Origin: Paraburkholderia aromaticivorans
GTDB lineage: Bacteria; Pseudomonadota; Gammaproteobacteria; Burkholderiales; Burkholderiaceae
NCBI RefSeq assembly: GCF_012689525.1
Contig: NZ_CP051516.1
Location: 3,906,001-3,970,000 of the forward strand
DNA length: 64,000 nucleotides
Reading direction: 5' to 3'
Shown piece after piece: positions 1 to 12,269 of this stretch (within the stretch, counting starts at the first letter, position 1; every line of letters begins with the position of its first letter). The notes under the pieces were generated by a model, which worked only from the letters and a program-made list of their open reading frames with translations, had not been told where the DNA came from and did not search any database. Made by a program: the position numbers and the translations under genes.

Positions 1-696
1 ATTCAGCAGCGCGGCGGCGACGGACTCGTCCAGCCACGCTTCCCGCTTTACAGCGTCCCACTCGAAATACGCCGCCGGCACATCGACGATCCACGCATGC
101 CCCGTGCAAGCCTTGAACGGCGCAATCAGCTTCTCCAGCAACGCATGGCCGAAGCAGCGCACTTCGCAACTCGTCCCCCATGCGTCGCGCCGGGCCACCA
201 GCAACGTATGCCAGTCGAATCCACGCAATGCCGCGCTCAAAGCAGGCTCCGCGCAAGCGAACAGCAGCGCGTTCTCGTCGAACAGGGTTAGCGTATCGCG
301 CACGCCGCCTCGCGTCGGTCCGACGCCCAACACGCCGATGGCCGCCGACTGCCGCGCGTTCAGCGCCGCCTTGATGCGTGGAAAGGCGAACCATATCGAC
401 GCATTGAAGAAGTCGTGCAGATTGTGGCGCGTCGGCACGCAGCCGGTCGACGCGATGTGCGCTTCGTACGCCGCGCCGGCAGGCAGATCGTCTTGCGCGA
501 TAAACGCGAGGCGCTGACCGCGCCCGGTGATCTGCCGCATCTCAGCGGCATCCGCGTTCATTTCGGCGAGCAACGCCGCGTAGCTCGTCAGCGCGGCTTG
601 CTGCCAGCGCTTGCCGCGTTCGGCGAAAGACGCGAACCACGGCTTGGTCCAGTCTATGGCAGCGAAGCCCGTCGGCTCCGCTTCATGCGCCTGCAT
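1..696 (-). CDS. DUF3025 domain protein, C-terminus cut by window edge
   Basis: The minus-strand frame is open from an ATG at 694-696 to the left edge, giving 232 codons with no stop. The product begins MQAHEAEPTGFAAIDWTKPW and contains HDFFNASIWFAFPRIKAAL and GVGPTRGGVRDTLTLFDENA. This pattern matches the DUF3025 family, whose biochemical role is unknown. It starts 11 bp after the pyrC stop on the same strand, so the two are probably cotranscribed, an arrangement I recall from other Burkholderiaceae. The family call is from memory of its motifs. The 3-prime end lies outside the window. Confidence 0.75.
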   Translation of the reverse strand, partial: MQAHEAEPTGFAAIDWTKPWFASFAERGKRWQQAALTSYAALLAEMNADAAEMRQITGRGQRLAFIAQDDLPAGAAYEAHIASTGCVPTRHNLHDFFNASIWFAFPRIKAALNARQSAAIGVLGVGPTRGGVRDTLTLFDENALLFACAEPALSAALRGFDWHTLLVARRDAWGTSCEVRCFGHALLEKLIAPFKACTGHAWIVDVPAAYFEWDAVKREAWLDESVAAALLN

Positions 697-707
697 CTGG
701 CTGAGCC

Positions 708-1778
708 TTAAACCAGCCGCCAGCCGATCGACTCGCCGCCGCGCAACGGCACGACCGGCGTATCGCCGACCGGCAATTCGGCCGGCAGCGTCCATTCCTC
801 ACGACGCAGCGTGACCTTCTCTTCACTACGCGGCAGACCGTAGAAGTCCGCGCCGAAAAAGCTCGCGAAGCCTTCGAGCTTGTCGAGCGCGCCGGCGTTG
901 TCGAAAGCTTCCGCGTAAAGCTCCAAAGCATGCAGCGCCGTGTAGCAACCCGCGCAGCCGCACGCATGCTCTTTCAGCCCCTTCGGATGCGGCGCGCTGT
1001 CCGTGCCGAGGAAGAAGCGCGGATTGCCCGAGGTCGCCGCCTCGACCAGCGCCACACGATGTGTCTCGCGCTTCAACACCGGTAGACAGTAGTAATGCGG
1101 GCGAATGCCGCCCTGGAAGATCGCGTTGCGGTTGTACAGCAGGTGATGCGCGGTAATCGTCGCGCCCAGCAGCTCCGGCGCGACGCCGGCTTCGCGGATA
1201 TAGTCGACCGCGTCTTTCGTGGTGATGTGCTCGAACACCACTTTCAGCGCCGGAAACGCGCGGCGCAGCGGCGTCATGACCCGGTCGATGAACACCTTCT
1301 CGCGGTCGAACAGATCGATCGACGAATCCGTCACTTCACCGTGCACGAGCAGCGGCATGCCGACTTCCTGCATCACCTCGAGCGTTTTGGCGCACTTCAT
1401 GATGTCGGTGACGCCCGCGTCCGAGTTGGTCGTCGCGCCCGCCGGATACAGCTTCACGCCATGCACGAAGCCGCTTTCGCACGCGCGGCGGATTTCGTCG
1501 GGCGGCGTGTTGTCGGTCAGGTACAGCGTCATCAGCGGTTCGAATTTCGCACCTTCAGGGATCGCGGCGACGATCCGCTCGCGATACCCCTGTGCCATCG
1601 CGGTGGTCGTGACCGGCGGCTTCAGGTTCGGCATGATGATCGCGCGGGCGAACTGGCGCGCGGTGTCCGGCAACACAGCGGCCAGCATTGCACCGTCGCG
1701 GACGTGCAGGTGCCAGTCGTCCGGGCGGGCGAGCGTAACGGAGTCGCGGGAATCGAGGGATGCGTTGGAAGCGGTCAT
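708..1778 (-). CDS. pyrC: Dihydroorotase
   Basis: Dihydroorotase cyclises N-carbamoyl-aspartate to dihydroorotate in pyrimidine synthesis, in the cytoplasm. The 356-residue product has the HxH zinc pair in [10 protein letters not shown] (His23, His25), the lysine that is carboxylated in this family in [15 protein letters not shown], histidines in LLVHGEV and VFEHITTKD, and the aspartate in [20 protein letters not shown]. Length and motifs fit the E. coli PyrC type (about 345 residues), not the long PyrC/PyrX type. The start is the ATG matching the family N-terminus; its ribosome site is weak. It is followed by the DUF3025 gene and is divergent from the amidotransferase gene across 166 bp. pyrF lies 61 kb away. 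Confidence 0.95.
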   Translation of the reverse strand: MTASNASLDSRDSVTLARPDDWHLHVRDGAMLAAVLPDTARQFARAIIMPNLKPPVTTTAMAQGYRERIVAAIPEGAKFEPLMTLYLTDNTPPDEIRRACESGFVHGVKLYPAGATTNSDAGVTDIMKCAKTLEVMQEVGMPLLVHGEVTDSSIDLFDREKVFIDRVMTPLRRAFPALKVVFEHITTKDAVDYIREAGVAPELLGATITAHHLLYNRNAIFQGGIRPHYYCLPVLKRETHRVALVEAATSGNPRFFLGTDSAPHPKGLKEHACGCAGCYTALHALELYAEAFDNAGALDKLEGFASFFGADFYGLPRSEEKVTLRREEWTLPAELPVGDTPVVPLRGGESIGWRLV

Positions 1779-1944
1779 GGCGGCGGGGGACGAGATTCGA
1801 CGACAAAAGCCAATCTATGCGGTCAAACCGCAACGTTGCGGCATAAACACACGTCAATTTTGCTATTTGGCGTTTCTGGCTCGGTGATATGCTTGGAAAA
1901 TCATCATTGTAACGGCTCGCCCCGTTCACAGGCTTACCAGCAAC

Positions 1945-2880
1945 ATGTGCCAACTTCTCGGAATGAACTGCGCCGCGCCAACGGATGTCACGTTCTCGTT
2001 CACCGGCTTTGCGGCGCGCGGCGGCGTCACTGATCACCACGCCGACGGCTGGGGCATCGCCTTCTTCGAAGACAAAGCCTGCCGCCTGTTCATCGATCAT
2101 CAATCGTCGGCCACCTCGCCGATCGCCGAAATGGTCAAGCGCTACCCGATCAAATCGAAAAATACGATCGCGCATATTCGGAAGGCGACGCAAGGGCACA
2201 TCCTGCTGGAAAACTGCCATCCGTTCATGCGCGAACTGTGGGGACGCCACTGGATCTTCGCGCACAACGGCGACCTCAAGGATTATTCGCCGGTGCTGAC
2301 GGGCGTGTATCAGCCGGTCGGCACAACCGACAGCGAGCTCGCTTTCTGCGCGCTGCTCGAAGGCTTGCGCAAGGCTTTTCCCGGCGCACAGCAGCCGCCG
2401 CTCGATGAACTGTTTGCCGCGCTCGAAACCCTCACGCGCGAAATCACGCAATTCGGCGTGTTCAATTTCCTGATGTCGAATGGCCAGGCGCTATTCGCGC
2501 ATTGCTCCACGCATCTGCACTACATCGTGCGGCGCTGGCCGTTTTCCACCGCGCATCTCGTCGATGCGGACGTGTCGATCGATTTCGCCAAATACACGAC
2601 GCCCGAAGACCGCGTCGCGGTGATCGCCACCAAGCCGCTGACCGACAACGAAGTCTGGACCGCCTTCGAACCCGGCGATCTGATGATGTTCCAGCACGGC
2701 GAAGTGATCGGACGCGTCAACGTGCCGGTGCCGGATTCGGTGCTGGAAAAGCTGCGCAATCCGGCTCTGGACGCGTCGGCTTCGGCAACCACGATCGCGG
2801 CTTCGACTGAAGCAATGAGCGCGGGAGAAGCCGAGCTCGACCTCGAAGCCGCAGACGATGCCGCCGCGTTCGAATCCTGA
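1945..2880 (+). CDS. Class II glutamine amidotransferase (YafJ/Gn-AT type)
   Basis: The 311-residue product starts MCQLLGMNC, so Cys2 becomes the N-terminal nucleophile after methionine removal, as in Ntn-type glutamine amidotransferases. Further family motifs are HADGWGIAFFE, HIRKATQG, NCHPFMRELWGRHWIFAHNGDL and TDSELAFCALLE, which form the glutaminase pocket. No synthase domain follows, as in the stand-alone YafJ group. The acceptor substrate is unknown. The C-terminal 35 residues are acidic and alanine-rich and probably disordered. The gene is monocistronic by context: divergent from pyrC and convergent with the glt operon, with a shared terminator after it. Confidence 0.85.
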   Translation: MCQLLGMNCAAPTDVTFSFTGFAARGGVTDHHADGWGIAFFEDKACRLFIDHQSSATSPIAEMVKRYPIKSKNTIAHIRKATQGHILLENCHPFMRELWGRHWIFAHNGDLKDYSPVLTGVYQPVGTTDSELAFCALLEGLRKAFPGAQQPPLDELFAALETLTREITQFGVFNFLMSNGQALFAHCSTHLHYIVRRWPFSTAHLVDADVSIDFAKYTTPEDRVAVIATKPLTDNEVWTAFEPGDLMMFQHGEVIGRVNVPVPDSVLEKLRNPALDASASATTIAASTEAMSAGEAELDLEAADDAAAFES

Positions 2881-2936
2881 GCCTTTTAAGCGCTTGTAAC
2901 GCGCGGGCATCGGCTCGAATCGAATCGCTACAAACG

Positions 2937-2968
2937 AAAAAGCCGCTTCTTCCGAAACGGCTTTTTTT
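2937..2968. terminator. Bidirectional Rho-independent terminator between the amidotransferase gene and gltL
   Basis: The stem AAAAAGCCG (2937-2945) pairs with CGGCTTTTT (2958-2966) around a 12-nt loop, and the A/T flanks give a U-tract on both strands. It lies between converging genes and can end both transcripts. Confidence 0.85.
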
Positions 2969-3012
2969 CTGCCCGCGCCGCGCCGCGTGAACGGCGCGAC
3001 GCCACGACAAAC

Positions 3013-3738
3013 TCAATGCAGGATCTTCGCCAGAAAGTCCTTCGCGCGATCCGACTTCGGATTGGCGAAGAAGTCTTCCTTGCGGTCGTCTTCCACGATC
3101 AAGCCCTGGTCCATGAAGATCACGCGATGCGCGACCTTCTTCGCGAAGCCCATTTCGTGCGTCACGCACATCATGGTCATGCCTTCCTGCGCGAGTTCGA
3201 CCATCACGTCGAGTACTTCGTTGATCATTTCCGGATCAAGCGCCGAGGTCGGCTCGTCGAACAGCATGGCGATCGGGTCCATCGACAACGCGCGCGCTAT
3301 CGCCACGCGCTGTTGCTGACCGCCCGACAACTGGCCCGGAAACTTGTCCGCATGCGCGCGCAGGCCGACGCGATCGAGCAGCTTCAGCCCTTTCGCAGTG
3401 GCTTCATCGTTCGAGCGGCCGAGCACCTTCACCTGCGCGAGCGTGAGGTTCTGGACGATCGACAGATGCGGAAACAGCTCGAAGTGCTGGAACACCATGC
3501 CGACCTTCGCACGCAGCTTCGACAGATTGGTTTTCTTGTCGGTGAGCGACTGCCCGTTGATGACGATCTCGCCCTTCTGGAACGGCTCGAGGCCGTTGAC
3601 GGTTTTGATCAGCGTGGACTTGCCCGAGCCCGACGGCCCGCACACCACCACCACTTCACCCTTTTTGACTTCCGTCGTGCAGTCGGTCAGCACTTGAAAC
3701 TGGCCGTACCACTTCGAAACATTCTTGATAGAGATCAT
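3013..3738 (-). CDS. gltL: Glutamate/aspartate ABC transporter ATPase
   Basis: This is the ATP-hydrolysing subunit of the glutamate/aspartate importer, acting on the cytoplasmic face of the inner membrane. The 241-residue product has Walker [10 protein letters not shown] (34-42), signature LSGGQQQR, Walker [12 protein letters not shown] and the switch histidine in [11 protein letters not shown]. Length equals E. coli GltL and the sequence [17 protein letters not shown] closely resembles it. An ATG further upstream would add 22 unrelated residues; I chose the start that overlaps the gltK stop by ATGA (3735-3738), which implies translational coupling. It is the last gene of gltI-J-K-L and ends at the terminator near 2950. 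Confidence 0.95.
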   Translation of the reverse strand: MISIKNVSKWYGQFQVLTDCTTEVKKGEVVVVCGPSGSGKSTLIKTVNGLEPFQKGEIVINGQSLTDKKTNLSKLRAKVGMVFQHFELFPHLSIVQNLTLAQVKVLGRSNDEATAKGLKLLDRVGLRAHADKFPGQLSGGQQQRVAIARALSMDPIAMLFDEPTSALDPEMINEVLDVMVELAQEGMTMMCVTHEMGFAKKVAHRVIFMDQGLIVEDDRKEDFFANPKSDRAKDFLAKILH

Positions 3739-4412
3739 CTTGCGACCTTTTTCTGAAGACCTTTGACGAGGCTCGACGCGACCACACAGATCACGAAATA
3801 ACATGCGCCCGCGAACAGTACCATCTCGACATTCGTACCGTCACGGTCGCCAATATTCGTAGCGGTGCGGAAGAAGTCGGCGAGGCTGATCACGTAGACG
3901 AGCGACGTATCCTGAAACAGCACGATACCTTGCGTAAGCAGCAGCGGCACCATCGCGCGGAACGCCTGCGGCAGCACGATCAGACGCATGGCCTGCGAGT
4001 AGCTCATGCCGAGCGCGAACGCCGCGTTGACCTGCCCGCGCGGCACCGACTGAATGCCGGCGCGGATGATTTCCGAATAGTACGCCGCCTCGAACAGCGA
4101 GAAAGCGACCATGGCCGACGCGAGGCGAATGTCGATATCCGGCGACAAACCGAGCACGTTTTGCAGCACTTGCGGCACGATCAGGAAGAACCACAGCAAC
4201 ACCATCACCAGCGGGATGGAACGGAAGATCGTCACGTAGCCCTTCGCGAACCACTCGAAGGGTTTGAACGACGACAGCCGCATCATGGCGAGAATGGTGC
4301 CCCAGACGATGCCGAACACGATCGCGATCAGCGTGATCTTGAGCGTGACGATGGCGCCGGTCCACAGCGTAGGCAATGCGCCCGGAATACCGCTCCAGTC
4401 GAAATGGTGCAT
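3735..4412 (-). CDS. gltK: Glutamate/aspartate ABC transporter permease GltK
   Basis: One of the two membrane permeases of the glutamate/aspartate importer. The 225-residue product begins [20 protein letters not shown] and has the family His/Glu/Gln-type permease pattern with several hydrophobic segments (for example [20 protein letters not shown]). The coupling-loop region [20 protein letters not shown] contacts the ATPase. Length matches E. coli GltK (224). Its start overlaps the gltJ stop by one base (TAATG) and its stop overlaps the gltL start by four bases, so the three genes are translationally coupled. Confidence 0.93.
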   Translation of the reverse strand: MHHFDWSGIPGALPTLWTGAIVTLKITLIAIVFGIVWGTILAMMRLSSFKPFEWFAKGYVTIFRSIPLVMVLLWFFLIVPQVLQNVLGLSPDIDIRLASAMVAFSLFEAAYYSEIIRAGIQSVPRGQVNAAFALGMSYSQAMRLIVLPQAFRAMVPLLLTQGIVLFQDTSLVYVISLADFFRTATNIGDRDGTNVEMVLFAGACYFVICVVASSLVKGLQKKVAR

Positions 4413-5152
4413 TACTTGCCTCCGATATAGCCGGGCAACCGGGTCTTGGCTTCGACCCAGCGCATCAGTTGCATCACGACCAGATTGATCAGCATGTACG
4501 CTATCGTGACCGCGATGAACGACTCATATGTCTGCGACGTGTAGTCGACCAGTTGGCGCGCCTGGGCGGACAGATCGAGCAGGCCGATCGTCGACGCCAC
4601 CGCCGAGTTCTTGAAGATATTCAGAAACTCGGACGTGAGCGGCGGCACGATGATCCGGTACGCAACCGGCAGCAGCACATAGCGATACGTCTGCCATTGC
4701 GTGAAGCCCATGGCGAGACCTGCGGCGCGCTGGCCCTTCGGCAACGCGTTGATCCCCGAGCGCACCTGCTCGCACACGCGCGCGGCCGTAAAGAGCCCGA
4801 GGCAGATGATCGACGACGAGAAAAACTGCGCGCCCGGCGGCAGTTGCTTGAACCAGTTGCCTATTGAAGCAGGCAGCAACTCCGGTATCACCAGATACCA
4901 GATGAAAAACTGCACGATCAGCGGGATGTTACGGAAAATGGCGACATAGAGCGTACCGATGGCCGACGCCCATTTATTCGGCACCGTGCGCAGCACGCCG
5001 AACAATGAACCGACGATCAGCGCGATCACCCATGCCGACAGCGATACCGTTATCGTCACCCAGAAGCCCGACAGCAGCCAGCCCAGATAAGTGGTCGGCT
5101 CGCCGGTGGAGACGGGACTCAGCAGAATGCCCCAGTTCCAGTGATATGACAT
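4412..5152 (-). CDS. gltJ: Glutamate/aspartate ABC transporter permease GltJ
   Basis: Second permease of the importer. The product (246 residues) begins [14 protein letters not shown], close to E. coli GltJ, and holds the permease signature near [23 protein letters not shown] six bases upstream could also start it, but the ATG at 5150-5152 sits 8 nt from a GGAG ribosome site (complement of 5161-5164), so I chose the ATG. It is separated from gltI by 82 bp holding a terminator-like hairpin. Hydrophobic segments across the protein fit five membrane passes. Confidence 0.93.
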   Translation of the reverse strand: MSYHWNWGILLSPVSTGEPTTYLGWLLSGFWVTITVSLSAWVIALIVGSLFGVLRTVPNKWASAIGTLYVAIFRNIPLIVQFFIWYLVIPELLPASIGNWFKQLPPGAQFFSSSIICLGLFTAARVCEQVRSGINALPKGQRAAGLAMGFTQWQTYRYVLLPVAYRIIVPPLTSEFLNIFKNSAVASTIGLLDLSAQARQLVDYTSQTYESFIAVTIAYMLINLVVMQLMRWVEAKTRLPGYIGGK

Positions 5153-5173
5153 GACCAAGACTCCAGCAAAAAG

Positions 5174-5204
5174 AAACGGAAGAAGCGCGTGGCCCCTTCC
5201 GTTT
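5174..5204 (-). terminator. Leaky terminator/processing hairpin between gltI and gltJ
   Basis: On the minus strand AAACGGAAG (5204-5196) pairs with CTTCCGTTT (5182-5174), followed by TCTTTTTG. Such hairpins after a binding-protein gene typically let only part of the transcription continue and stabilise the upstream message, so more GltI than membrane subunits is made. That role is inferred from position and structure. Confidence 0.7.
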
Positions 5205-5234
5205 CGTTCAGCGTTTCAAAAAAACAGCTAAGGT

Positions 5235-6128
5235 TTAATCGATTGCCTTGTCATTCGGGCTCTTGTAGAGCGCCTTGATGTCGTCGCTTTCCGGGAAGTT
5301 CAGGTTCAGGCCCTTCGGCGGAATCGGCGATTCGAACCACTTCTTGTAGATCTGATCGGCTTCGCCCGAGGTTTCGACCTTGGCGATCGCGTCGTCGACC
5401 ACCTTCTTGAATTCCGGATCGTTCTTGCGAATCATGCAGCCATACGCTTCATGCGATTGCGGCGTGCCGACGATCACGAAATCGCCCGGATTGTTCGACT
5501 TCGCGCGTTCGCCCGCGAGCAGTGCGTCGTCCATCATGAAGGCAGCGGCGCGGCCCGTGGAGAGCGTCAGGAACGACTCGCCGTGGTCCTTCGCGCTGAT
5601 GATGTTCATGCCCATGCTCTTGTCCTGGTTCATCTTGCGAAGCAGGCGCTCGGAGGTGGTGCCGGCGGTCGTGACGATCGTCTTGCCCTTCAGGTCCGCC
5701 CAGTCCTTGATGCCGGAGTCTTTCTTGGTCATCAGGCGCGTGCCGATCACGAAGATCGTGTTCGAGAAGGCAGCCTGTTGCTGACGTTCAGCATTGTTCG
5801 TGGTCGAGCCGCATTCCATGTCGACGGTGCCGTTCTGCACCAGCGGAATACGGTTTTGCGACGTGACCGGCGTAAGCTTCACCTTCAGGTTCGGCATGTT
5901 CAGCTTCTGCTTCACGGCCTCCACCACTTTCAGCGCGAATTCCTGCGAGTAACCGATGACGTTCTGCTTGTCGTCGTAATACGAAAACGGGATCGACGAT
6001 TCGCGATGGCCCAGCGAAATGACACCCGTGTCCTTGATCTTTTTCAGCGTACCGGCGTCTTGCGCATGCGCGCCAACCGTAAACAGTCCGAGAGTCGCGA
6101 GCAGCAGCGCAGCTTTTTTAACCTTCAT
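5235..6128 (-). CDS. gltI: Periplasmic glutamate/aspartate-binding protein
   Basis: The solute receptor of the importer, exported to the periplasm. The 297-residue product starts MKVKKAALLLATLGLFTVGA, a signal peptide with a likely cut after AHA (residue 22). The mature part has the family-3 solute-binding pattern, including GVISLGHRESSIPFSYYDD, DMECGSTTNNAERQQ, and FMMDDALLAGE. A longer upstream start would bury the signal peptide; the chosen ATG has GGAG 7 nt upstream (complement of 6136-6139). E. coli GltI has 302 residues. It is the first gene of gltIJKL, so the operon promoter should lie in 6129-6401. Confidence 0.95.
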   Translation of the reverse strand: MKVKKAALLLATLGLFTVGAHAQDAGTLKKIKDTGVISLGHRESSIPFSYYDDKQNVIGYSQEFALKVVEAVKQKLNMPNLKVKLTPVTSQNRIPLVQNGTVDMECGSTTNNAERQQQAAFSNTIFVIGTRLMTKKDSGIKDWADLKGKTIVTTAGTTSERLLRKMNQDKSMGMNIISAKDHGESFLTLSTGRAAAFMMDDALLAGERAKSNNPGDFVIVGTPQSHEAYGCMIRKNDPEFKKVVDDAIAKVETSGEADQIYKKWFESPIPPKGLNLNFPESDDIKALYKSPNDKAID

Positions 6129-6271
6129 GTGTGATCTCCTTGGCAAGAACCGGCGCCAGTTTAGCAAAGTAATTATTCTGAAAGTATCGCTATAAACCAT
6201 GTTGTTGCGTGTGCGCCGCTATAGGTTTGCGGCGCTTCGGCCCGGTCGGTCAACCTTTCCGCATATGCAAA

Positions 6272-6302
6272 GGCGGACGGCATCGATACGATGCCGTCCG
6301 CC
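6272..6302. other. Perfect 14-bp inverted repeat between gltI and gdhA
   Basis: GGCGGACGGCATCG (6272-6285) and its exact complement (6289-6302) are separated by ATA. It lies between the gdhA stop (6402) and the gltI start (6128), both on the minus strand. There is only a short U-run after it, so it may end the gdhA transcript imperfectly or act as a processing site upstream of gltI. Confidence 0.6.
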
Positions 6303-6401
6303 GGGTCGAACACGCCGTCTTGTGGACCGCGTTGAAGCAAGGGTTGGCGGCGGATCCGCGCGATAGCGGAACCGCCGTTTGAAGCGGAAAGAAGCGGAAG
6401 A

Positions 6402-7715
6402 TCAGGGATACAGGCCGCGCAGTTCGCGTGCTTCCAGGATCCGCTTACACGCGACGATAAACGCCGCCGTCCGCACGGACACCTTCTGCTCGCTCGACAC
6501 TTGCCACACCGCGGCAAATGCTTCACGCATCACACGCTCGAGGCGCTGGTTGATCTCGTCTTCCGTCCAGAAGAAGCTCGAGAAGTCCTGCACCCATTCG
6601 AAGTACGACACGGTCACGCCGCCGGCATTGGCCACCACGTCCGGAATCACGAGGATGCCGCGATCGTGCAGGATGTCGTCCGCCGCCGTGGTGGTCGGGC
6701 CGTTCGCGCCTTCCACGACGATCTTCGTCTTGATCTTGCCGGCGTTCTTTTCGGTGATCTGGTTTTCCAGCGCCGCCGGAATCAGGATGTCCGATTCGAC
6801 GTTCCAGAATTCTTCGTTCGTGACCGCGTCGGCTTCAGGGAAACCACCCACGCCGCCCGTCTTGGCCACGTGTTCGAGCAGTGCGACGGCGTCGATACCG
6901 GTCGACTTGTACAGCGAGCCGGTGTGATCCTGCACCGCGACCAGCTTCGAACCCGCTTCCTGGAACAGACGCGCCGCGATACCGCCCACGTTGCCGAAAC
7001 CTTGAACCGCAATACGTGCGCCTTCGATGTCGACGCCGATACGGCGTGCGGCTTCCGAAGCCGTCACGAACACGCCACGGCCCGTCGCCTCGCGGCGGCC
7101 GAGCGAACCGCCCAGCGTGATCGGCTTGCCCGTCACGACGCCGGTGGCCGTTTGGCCCTGGTTCATCGAGTACGTGTCCATCATCCACGCCATGATCTGC
7201 TCGTTCGTGTTCACGTCCGGCGCGGGAATGTCGGTATTCGGTCCGATGATGATGCCGATTTCGCTGGTGTAGCGGCGCGTCACACGCTCCAGCTCACCAC
7301 GCGACAAGGTGCGCGGATCGACACGGATGCCGCCCTTCGCGCCGCCGTACGGCACGTTGACCGCAGCGTTCTTCACCGACATCCACGCCGACAAGGCCAT
7401 CACTTCCGACAACGTCACGTCCTGGTGGTAACGCACACCGCCCTTGCCCGGACCGCGCGACACGTTGTGCTGCACGCGATAGCCTTCGAAGTGAGCGACC
7501 GTGCCGTTATCGAGTTCGATAGGCACGTCGACGATCAGAATGCGCTTCGGGCGCTTCAAGGTTTCGAGCCAGCGGGACAGGGAGCCGAGATACGGCGCGA
7601 CGCGATCGACCTGACGCAGGTAGTTGCCCCACGGGCCGAGATCGTCTTTATTCAGGTAGGAAGGAACCGACTGCAACGTTGATGCGGATTGGGCTGCTTG
7701 TTGCTGGGATGACAT
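6402..7715 (-). CDS. gdhA: Glutamate dehydrogenase
   Basis: Catalyses the reversible interconversion of glutamate and 2-oxoglutarate plus ammonia. The 437-residue product contains the substrate-domain motifs [10 protein letters not shown] and [12 protein letters not shown] (catalytic lysine region) and the nucleotide-binding run [15 protein letters not shown] followed by a Rossmann fold. The length fits hexameric bacterial enzymes (about 420-450). Cofactor choice cannot be settled by eye; the type resembles the NAD-linked catabolic enzymes of this family. The start has GGAG seven to eight nt upstream. It lies directly upstream of the glutamate importer operon, so uptake and breakdown of glutamate are physically linked. 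Confidence 0.93.
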   Translation of the reverse strand: MSSQQQAAQSASTLQSVPSYLNKDDLGPWGNYLRQVDRVAPYLGSLSRWLETLKRPKRILIVDVPIELDNGTVAHFEGYRVQHNVSRGPGKGGVRYHQDVTLSEVMALSAWMSVKNAAVNVPYGGAKGGIRVDPRTLSRGELERVTRRYTSEIGIIIGPNTDIPAPDVNTNEQIMAWMMDTYSMNQGQTATGVVTGKPITLGGSLGRREATGRGVFVTASEAARRIGVDIEGARIAVQGFGNVGGIAARLFQEAGSKLVAVQDHTGSLYKSTGIDAVALLEHVAKTGGVGGFPEADAVTNEEFWNVESDILIPAALENQITEKNAGKIKTKIVVEGANGPTTTAADDILHDRGILVIPDVVANAGGVTVSYFEWVQDFSSFFWTEDEINQRLERVMREAFAAVWQVSSEQKVSVRTAAFIVACKRILEARELRGLYP

Positions 7716-7853
7716 GAACGCTCCGGCGTTGAACGAATGACAGCATTGTGGAAAAACGCCGTTTTGAAATCCAATGCCGTTTCATTATCCGATTATGTTT
7801 TTTTTGCATAACCATCGAGAAGCCGCAAATTCGCGTCGTAGCGAGGCAGGATT

Positions 7854-8810
7854 TCAGGCCGTGCCTTGCGCCAGTTCCTCCGACACCACATCCCACAATT
7901 GACGCGCGAGTATCTGTCGCGCATCGTCGCTCTTCGCCACGAGCTTGTCGCGATAGAGACGAATCTCCATGGTCAGCGTGAGCTGCCCTTCCGGCGTGCC
8001 GCGCGTGGCGCGGTCGAGGCGGATCAGCTTGCCGTCGGCGACCGCGTCTTCCACCGCGCTGTGCGGCAGGAAGGCGATGCCGTGTCCGGCCAGCGCCATC
8101 GCCTTGAGTCCTTCGGCCATGTCGGTTTCGTAAAGGCGGTCGAGGTACAAACGCTCCGGCGCGTTGGCCAGGATCACTTCGGTCATGCGTCCCAGATAGG
8201 CGTTCGGCGTGTAGGACAAGTACGGCGTGGGCGCCTCGCCCGTGCCCGGCAACGTGTGACGCGGACGGCCGGCGCGGCCCGGCACCGAGAACGGACTGAT
8301 CGGCTCGTGGCCGAGCGTCAGCATGTCGTAGCGGCCCGGATCGAGCGCGACCGGATGGCTGGGATGGTGATAGCCCATCATCAGATCGCAGCCGCCTTCC
8401 ACCAGCGACAACGCCGCGTCATGCACGTTCAGGGCGCGCAGACGCGTGTGGATCGGACCCAGATGGGCTTCGATCCGCTGCAGCCAGCGTGGGAAGTAGG
8501 TCAGCGACAATGTATGCGGCACGGCGAACTCGATAGTCGCCTGCGGCGTCGCCGTATGGCCGCGCAGCAGCGCGCGCGCTTCGTGGAACTGCGAGAGCAT
8601 CGCGAGCGCCTGCTCGTTAAACACCTGGCCGGCCGCCGTGAGCCGCGTCGGATAGACCGAGCGGTCGATCAACTCCGTGCCGAGCCACGCTTCGAGCGCC
8701 TGAATCCGCCGGGAGAACGCCGGCTGCGTGACGTGGCGCAATTCAGCCGAGCGGCTGAAACTACGCGTTTCCGCGAGCGAAACGAAGTCTTCGAGCCATT
8801 TCAGTTCCAT
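7854..8810 (-). CDS. LysR-family transcriptional regulator
   Basis: The 318-residue product has an N-terminal winged helix-turn-helix (about residues 1-60, with FSRSAELRHVTQPAFSRRIQ as the recognition region) and a LysR-type effector-binding domain after residue about 90. The first 60 residues resemble the HypT/QseD (YjiE) subgroup, which starts with a similar LKWLEDF...RNFS pattern, but the effector cannot be deduced. It is on the same strand as gdhA, whose start is 138 bp downstream, and is divergent from the glycosyltransferase gene, so either could be a target. No clear LysR operator was located. Confidence 0.85.
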   Translation of the reverse strand: MELKWLEDFVSLAETRSFSRSAELRHVTQPAFSRRIQALEAWLGTELIDRSVYPTRLTAAGQVFNEQALAMLSQFHEARALLRGHTATPQATIEFAVPHTLSLTYFPRWLQRIEAHLGPIHTRLRALNVHDAALSLVEGGCDLMMGYHHPSHPVALDPGRYDMLTLGHEPISPFSVPGRAGRPRHTLPGTGEAPTPYLSYTPNAYLGRMTEVILANAPERLYLDRLYETDMAEGLKAMALAGHGIAFLPHSAVEDAVADGKLIRLDRATRGTPEGQLTLTMEIRLYRDKLVAKSDDARQILARQLWDVVSEELAQGTA

Positions 8811-9042
8811 GCGGGGTCTGCTGCCGAGGGGAGAGAGGAAGTCAGCATTCTAGTGGGTGTCGTGAAGCGGGCCGTCGCGGGCGGGCGCGCGAACGCGTGA
8901 TAGCCCAGTAATGCGAAATCGGATTGCGCCGATGGCGCCGGCCGGTGGCGAGCCGCTATCTTGCTCCGCTCACGCCGTCGCCCGCGCGCCGCGTCCTCCA
9001 CCAACCTGTTCGACAACGCGCCTTTCCGCGCGAGACTCCGCC

Positions 9043-11344
<2,302 letters not shown>

Positions 11345-11384
11345 CCGGCTAGAGTCGTGCATCGCCTCGTTGCTAGAGGCGTAA

Positions 11385-11399
11385 AAAAACCGCTCCGTG
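11385..11399. terminator. Left arm of the purB/gntK terminator, split by the IS
   Basis: AAAACCGCTCCGTG (up to 11399) and, across the IS, GTGGAGCGGTTTTTTATT (12848 onward) together would form the stem AAAAAACCGCTC / GAGCGGTTTTTT with a CGTG loop. The IS and its 3-bp duplication sit in that loop. The uninterrupted hairpin would have served purB (+) and gntK (-). Confidence 0.75.
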
Positions 11400-11432
11400 T
11401 GAACTGACCCCGCAAAGTTGGACAGTTTTCGG

Positions 11433-12269
11433 CTAGGGCCGGCAGGCCTGGGTCCTGTACATCACAGGACTCAGGCCGTTCAGTTTCAACGTGATGCGTT
11501 TGTGGTTGTAGTAACGGATGTACTGTCTGATACCCGCCTTTAACGCCTCAATACTCTCGAACCTGTTCAGAAGAAAGAACTCGGATTTGAGCGTGCCGAA
11601 GAAGCTTTCCATTGCCGCATTGTCGTAGCAGTTTGCCCTGCGCGACATACTCTGCGTCAGGCCGTGTTGATCCAGCAGCCTTCGATAAGCGCGCATCTGG
11701 TACTGCCAGCCCTGATCCGAATGCAGCAATGGCCTGTCCTCGTCTCCCAGTTTCGCCAGTGCTTTCCTGAGCATGCCGTTCACCATTTCAAAGACCGGAC
11801 GCGTGTTCATCTGGTAAGCCACGATTTCGTTGTTATACAGATCCATGATCGGCGAGAGATACAGTTTCTGTCCGAGCACGTTGAACTCCGTCACGTCCGT
11901 CACCCATTTCTGATTGGGCTGCGACGCGCTGAACTCGCGGTTCAGCAGATTCGGTGCGATACGCCCGACTTCGCCGCGCCATGAGCGGTATTTCTTCGCG
12001 CGCACCAGCGATTTCAGGTTCAGTTTTCCCATCAGACATTGCACTGTCTTGTGGTTGACCAGCTGACCCGCCTTCCGGATCTCAAGGGTGATGCGCCGGT
12101 AGCCATAACGGCCCTTGTGGCGCTCATACACCGTCTTGATCCTGGCTTTGAGGTCCTTGTGCCGGTCGACGCCGTCCATCACCTTCAACTGATAGTAGAA
12201 CGTGCTGCGCGCCAGACCCGCAGCCTTGAGCAAGGCCAGCGTCGCATGGTGCTGCCGCAGTTCCTGCAC
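11433..12269 (-). CDS. IS3-family transposase OrfB, DDE integrase domain
   Basis: The 278-residue product carries the catalytic triad: Asp in KWVTDVTEFNV, Asp in LLHSDQGWQYQM and Glu in NAAMESFFGTLKSEFF, matching the rve-type integrase core of IS3 elements. Before it lies the IS3 HTH_21-like segment (YERHKGRYGYRRITLEIRK). It begins with GTG at 12267-12269, which overlaps the orfA TAG stop by one base (TAGTG). Its frame is also open upstream and lies at -1 to orfA, so a fusion made at the AAAAAG run near the orfA end is possible, as known for the family. Confidence 0.92.
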   Translation of the reverse strand: MQELRQHHATLALLKAAGLARSTFYYQLKVMDGVDRHKDLKARIKTVYERHKGRYGYRRITLEIRKAGQLVNHKTVQCLMGKLNLKSLVRAKKYRSWRGEVGRIAPNLLNREFSASQPNQKWVTDVTEFNVLGQKLYLSPIMDLYNNEIVAYQMNTRPVFEMVNGMLRKALAKLGDEDRPLLHSDQGWQYQMRAYRRLLDQHGLTQSMSRRANCYDNAAMESFFGTLKSEFFLLNRFESIEALKAGIRQYIRYYNHKRITLKLNGLSPVMYRTQACRP

